Source: an uncultured Alphaproteobacteria bacterium (lineage in GTDB: Bacteria > Pseudomonadota > Alphaproteobacteria > Micavibrionales > Micavibrionaceae). From it: a stretch of 64,000 bases of DNA. The notes under the pieces are model-generated. The model made no database searches and was not told where the DNA came from. It saw only the letters and a list, made by a program, of their open reading frames with translations. Shown one piece after another: positions 63,721-64,000 of this stretch. Position numbers and translations under genes: made by a program. The first letter of the stretch is position 1. Every line of letters begins with the position of its first letter. The DNA lies in contig CALHAR010000003.1 in the NCBI GenBank assembly GCA_937931645.1, positions 62,001-126,000 on the forward strand, written 5' to 3'.

Positions 63721-64000
63721 AGTATATTCTCCTTTAGTTTTTTATAACATCATCAGGTAAGCTAGGTTTTAGCTATCTGATAAGTTAGATTAATTAACCC
63801 CACTTTACCTAGGCTTTTCAACATATTAAATATGTTTTCCTCCGATATATCCACCGAAGATTTTACCTAAGTTCTGCTCACAACATAATCAATAAATTTA
63901 GACCTGCATAGTTGTTATTATTAGTTTTATCTTGCAAATCTAACTGAACTTTTCTTGTAGTAAATCTACCGTTTGAGTTCAATATTTATATGTTTTTCAT
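63721..64000. other. intergenic region at the right edge
   Basis: About 280 AT-rich bases with the ribosome binding site and presumably the promoter of the recombinase gene on the minus strand. No gene or strong motif seen; another gene may begin beyond the window. Confidence 0.5.

Noticed and set aside
1..64000. CRISPR arrays, rRNA genes, insertion-sequence transposases or prophage
   Set aside because: No regularly spaced repeats, rRNA sequence, transposase motifs or phage structural genes were seen.

Overview
The window looks like a stretch of a moderately AT-rich alphaproteobacterial chromosome. Several neighbourhoods point there: rpsP-rimM-trmD-rplS close to ffh, dapF, mtaB and ftsY; bolA, a J-domain gene, cobS and cobT in a row; CarD next to fdxA; and the small family DUF3126. 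I cannot name the genus. A free-living or predatory lineage near Micavibrio-type bacteria would fit the pilus-rich content, but that is only a guess.

Layout. Positions 1-1194 hold the start of waaA, followed by a small basic protein. From 1743 to 6947 a leftward block encodes mostly exported proteins: a 341-type secreted protein, its paralogue split into two ORFs, a conserved periplasmic protein, DUF3126, a HlyD-like membrane-anchored protein and an OmpA-like coiled-coil protein. A tRNA-Arg(ACG) lies at 7205-7281. From 7579 to 23821 there is a rightward type IV pilus / MSHA-like locus: assembly ATPase, GspF platform, fused PilM-PilN protein, PilO-like and MshK/PilP-like proteins, an ABC ATPase, a TPR protein, a half-length prepilin peptidase, two PilT-type ATPases, a lipoprotein secretin, an ABC permease, a second TPR-like protein, a membrane-anchored AraC regulator and one prepilin. 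A leftward leuC-(HD-GYP-like)-leuD-leuB operon follows.

Positions 28023-34443 hold the translation/SRP block on the minus strand. It is interrupted by a delta-type carbonic anhydrase gene and by two small cassettes bounded by CACCAAG repeats. Positions 34710-38782 (plus strand) carry dapF, a two-repeat membrane protein, mtaB and ftsY. Next come a Ham1-like/LOG fusion and amn, which look like a purine nucleotide breakdown module. Positions 43246-64000 are mostly housekeeping: pgk, a proline iminopeptidase, an SNase-like protein, an M48 protease, a degenerate phosphatase, carD, fdxA, an LD-carboxypeptidase, a DHH phosphoesterase, clpX, sufE, hisS, cobT, cobS, a J-domain protein, bolA, an RHH regulator, accA and a xerC/xerD recombinase.

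The least ordinary signals are repeats that have become coding sequence: a 109-bp inverted-repeat element that supplies a signal peptide, a 27-bp hairpin element inside dapF, and CACCAAG repeats that start two ORFs. Others are the fused-versus-split secreted paralogues, the Ham1-LOG fusion beside amn, three enzyme-like proteins that have lost key residues (prepilin peptidase half, HD-GYP-like protein, PPP-like phosphatase), and paired operator-like repeats upstream of the pilin. Functions are read from motifs and context only; no searches were run.
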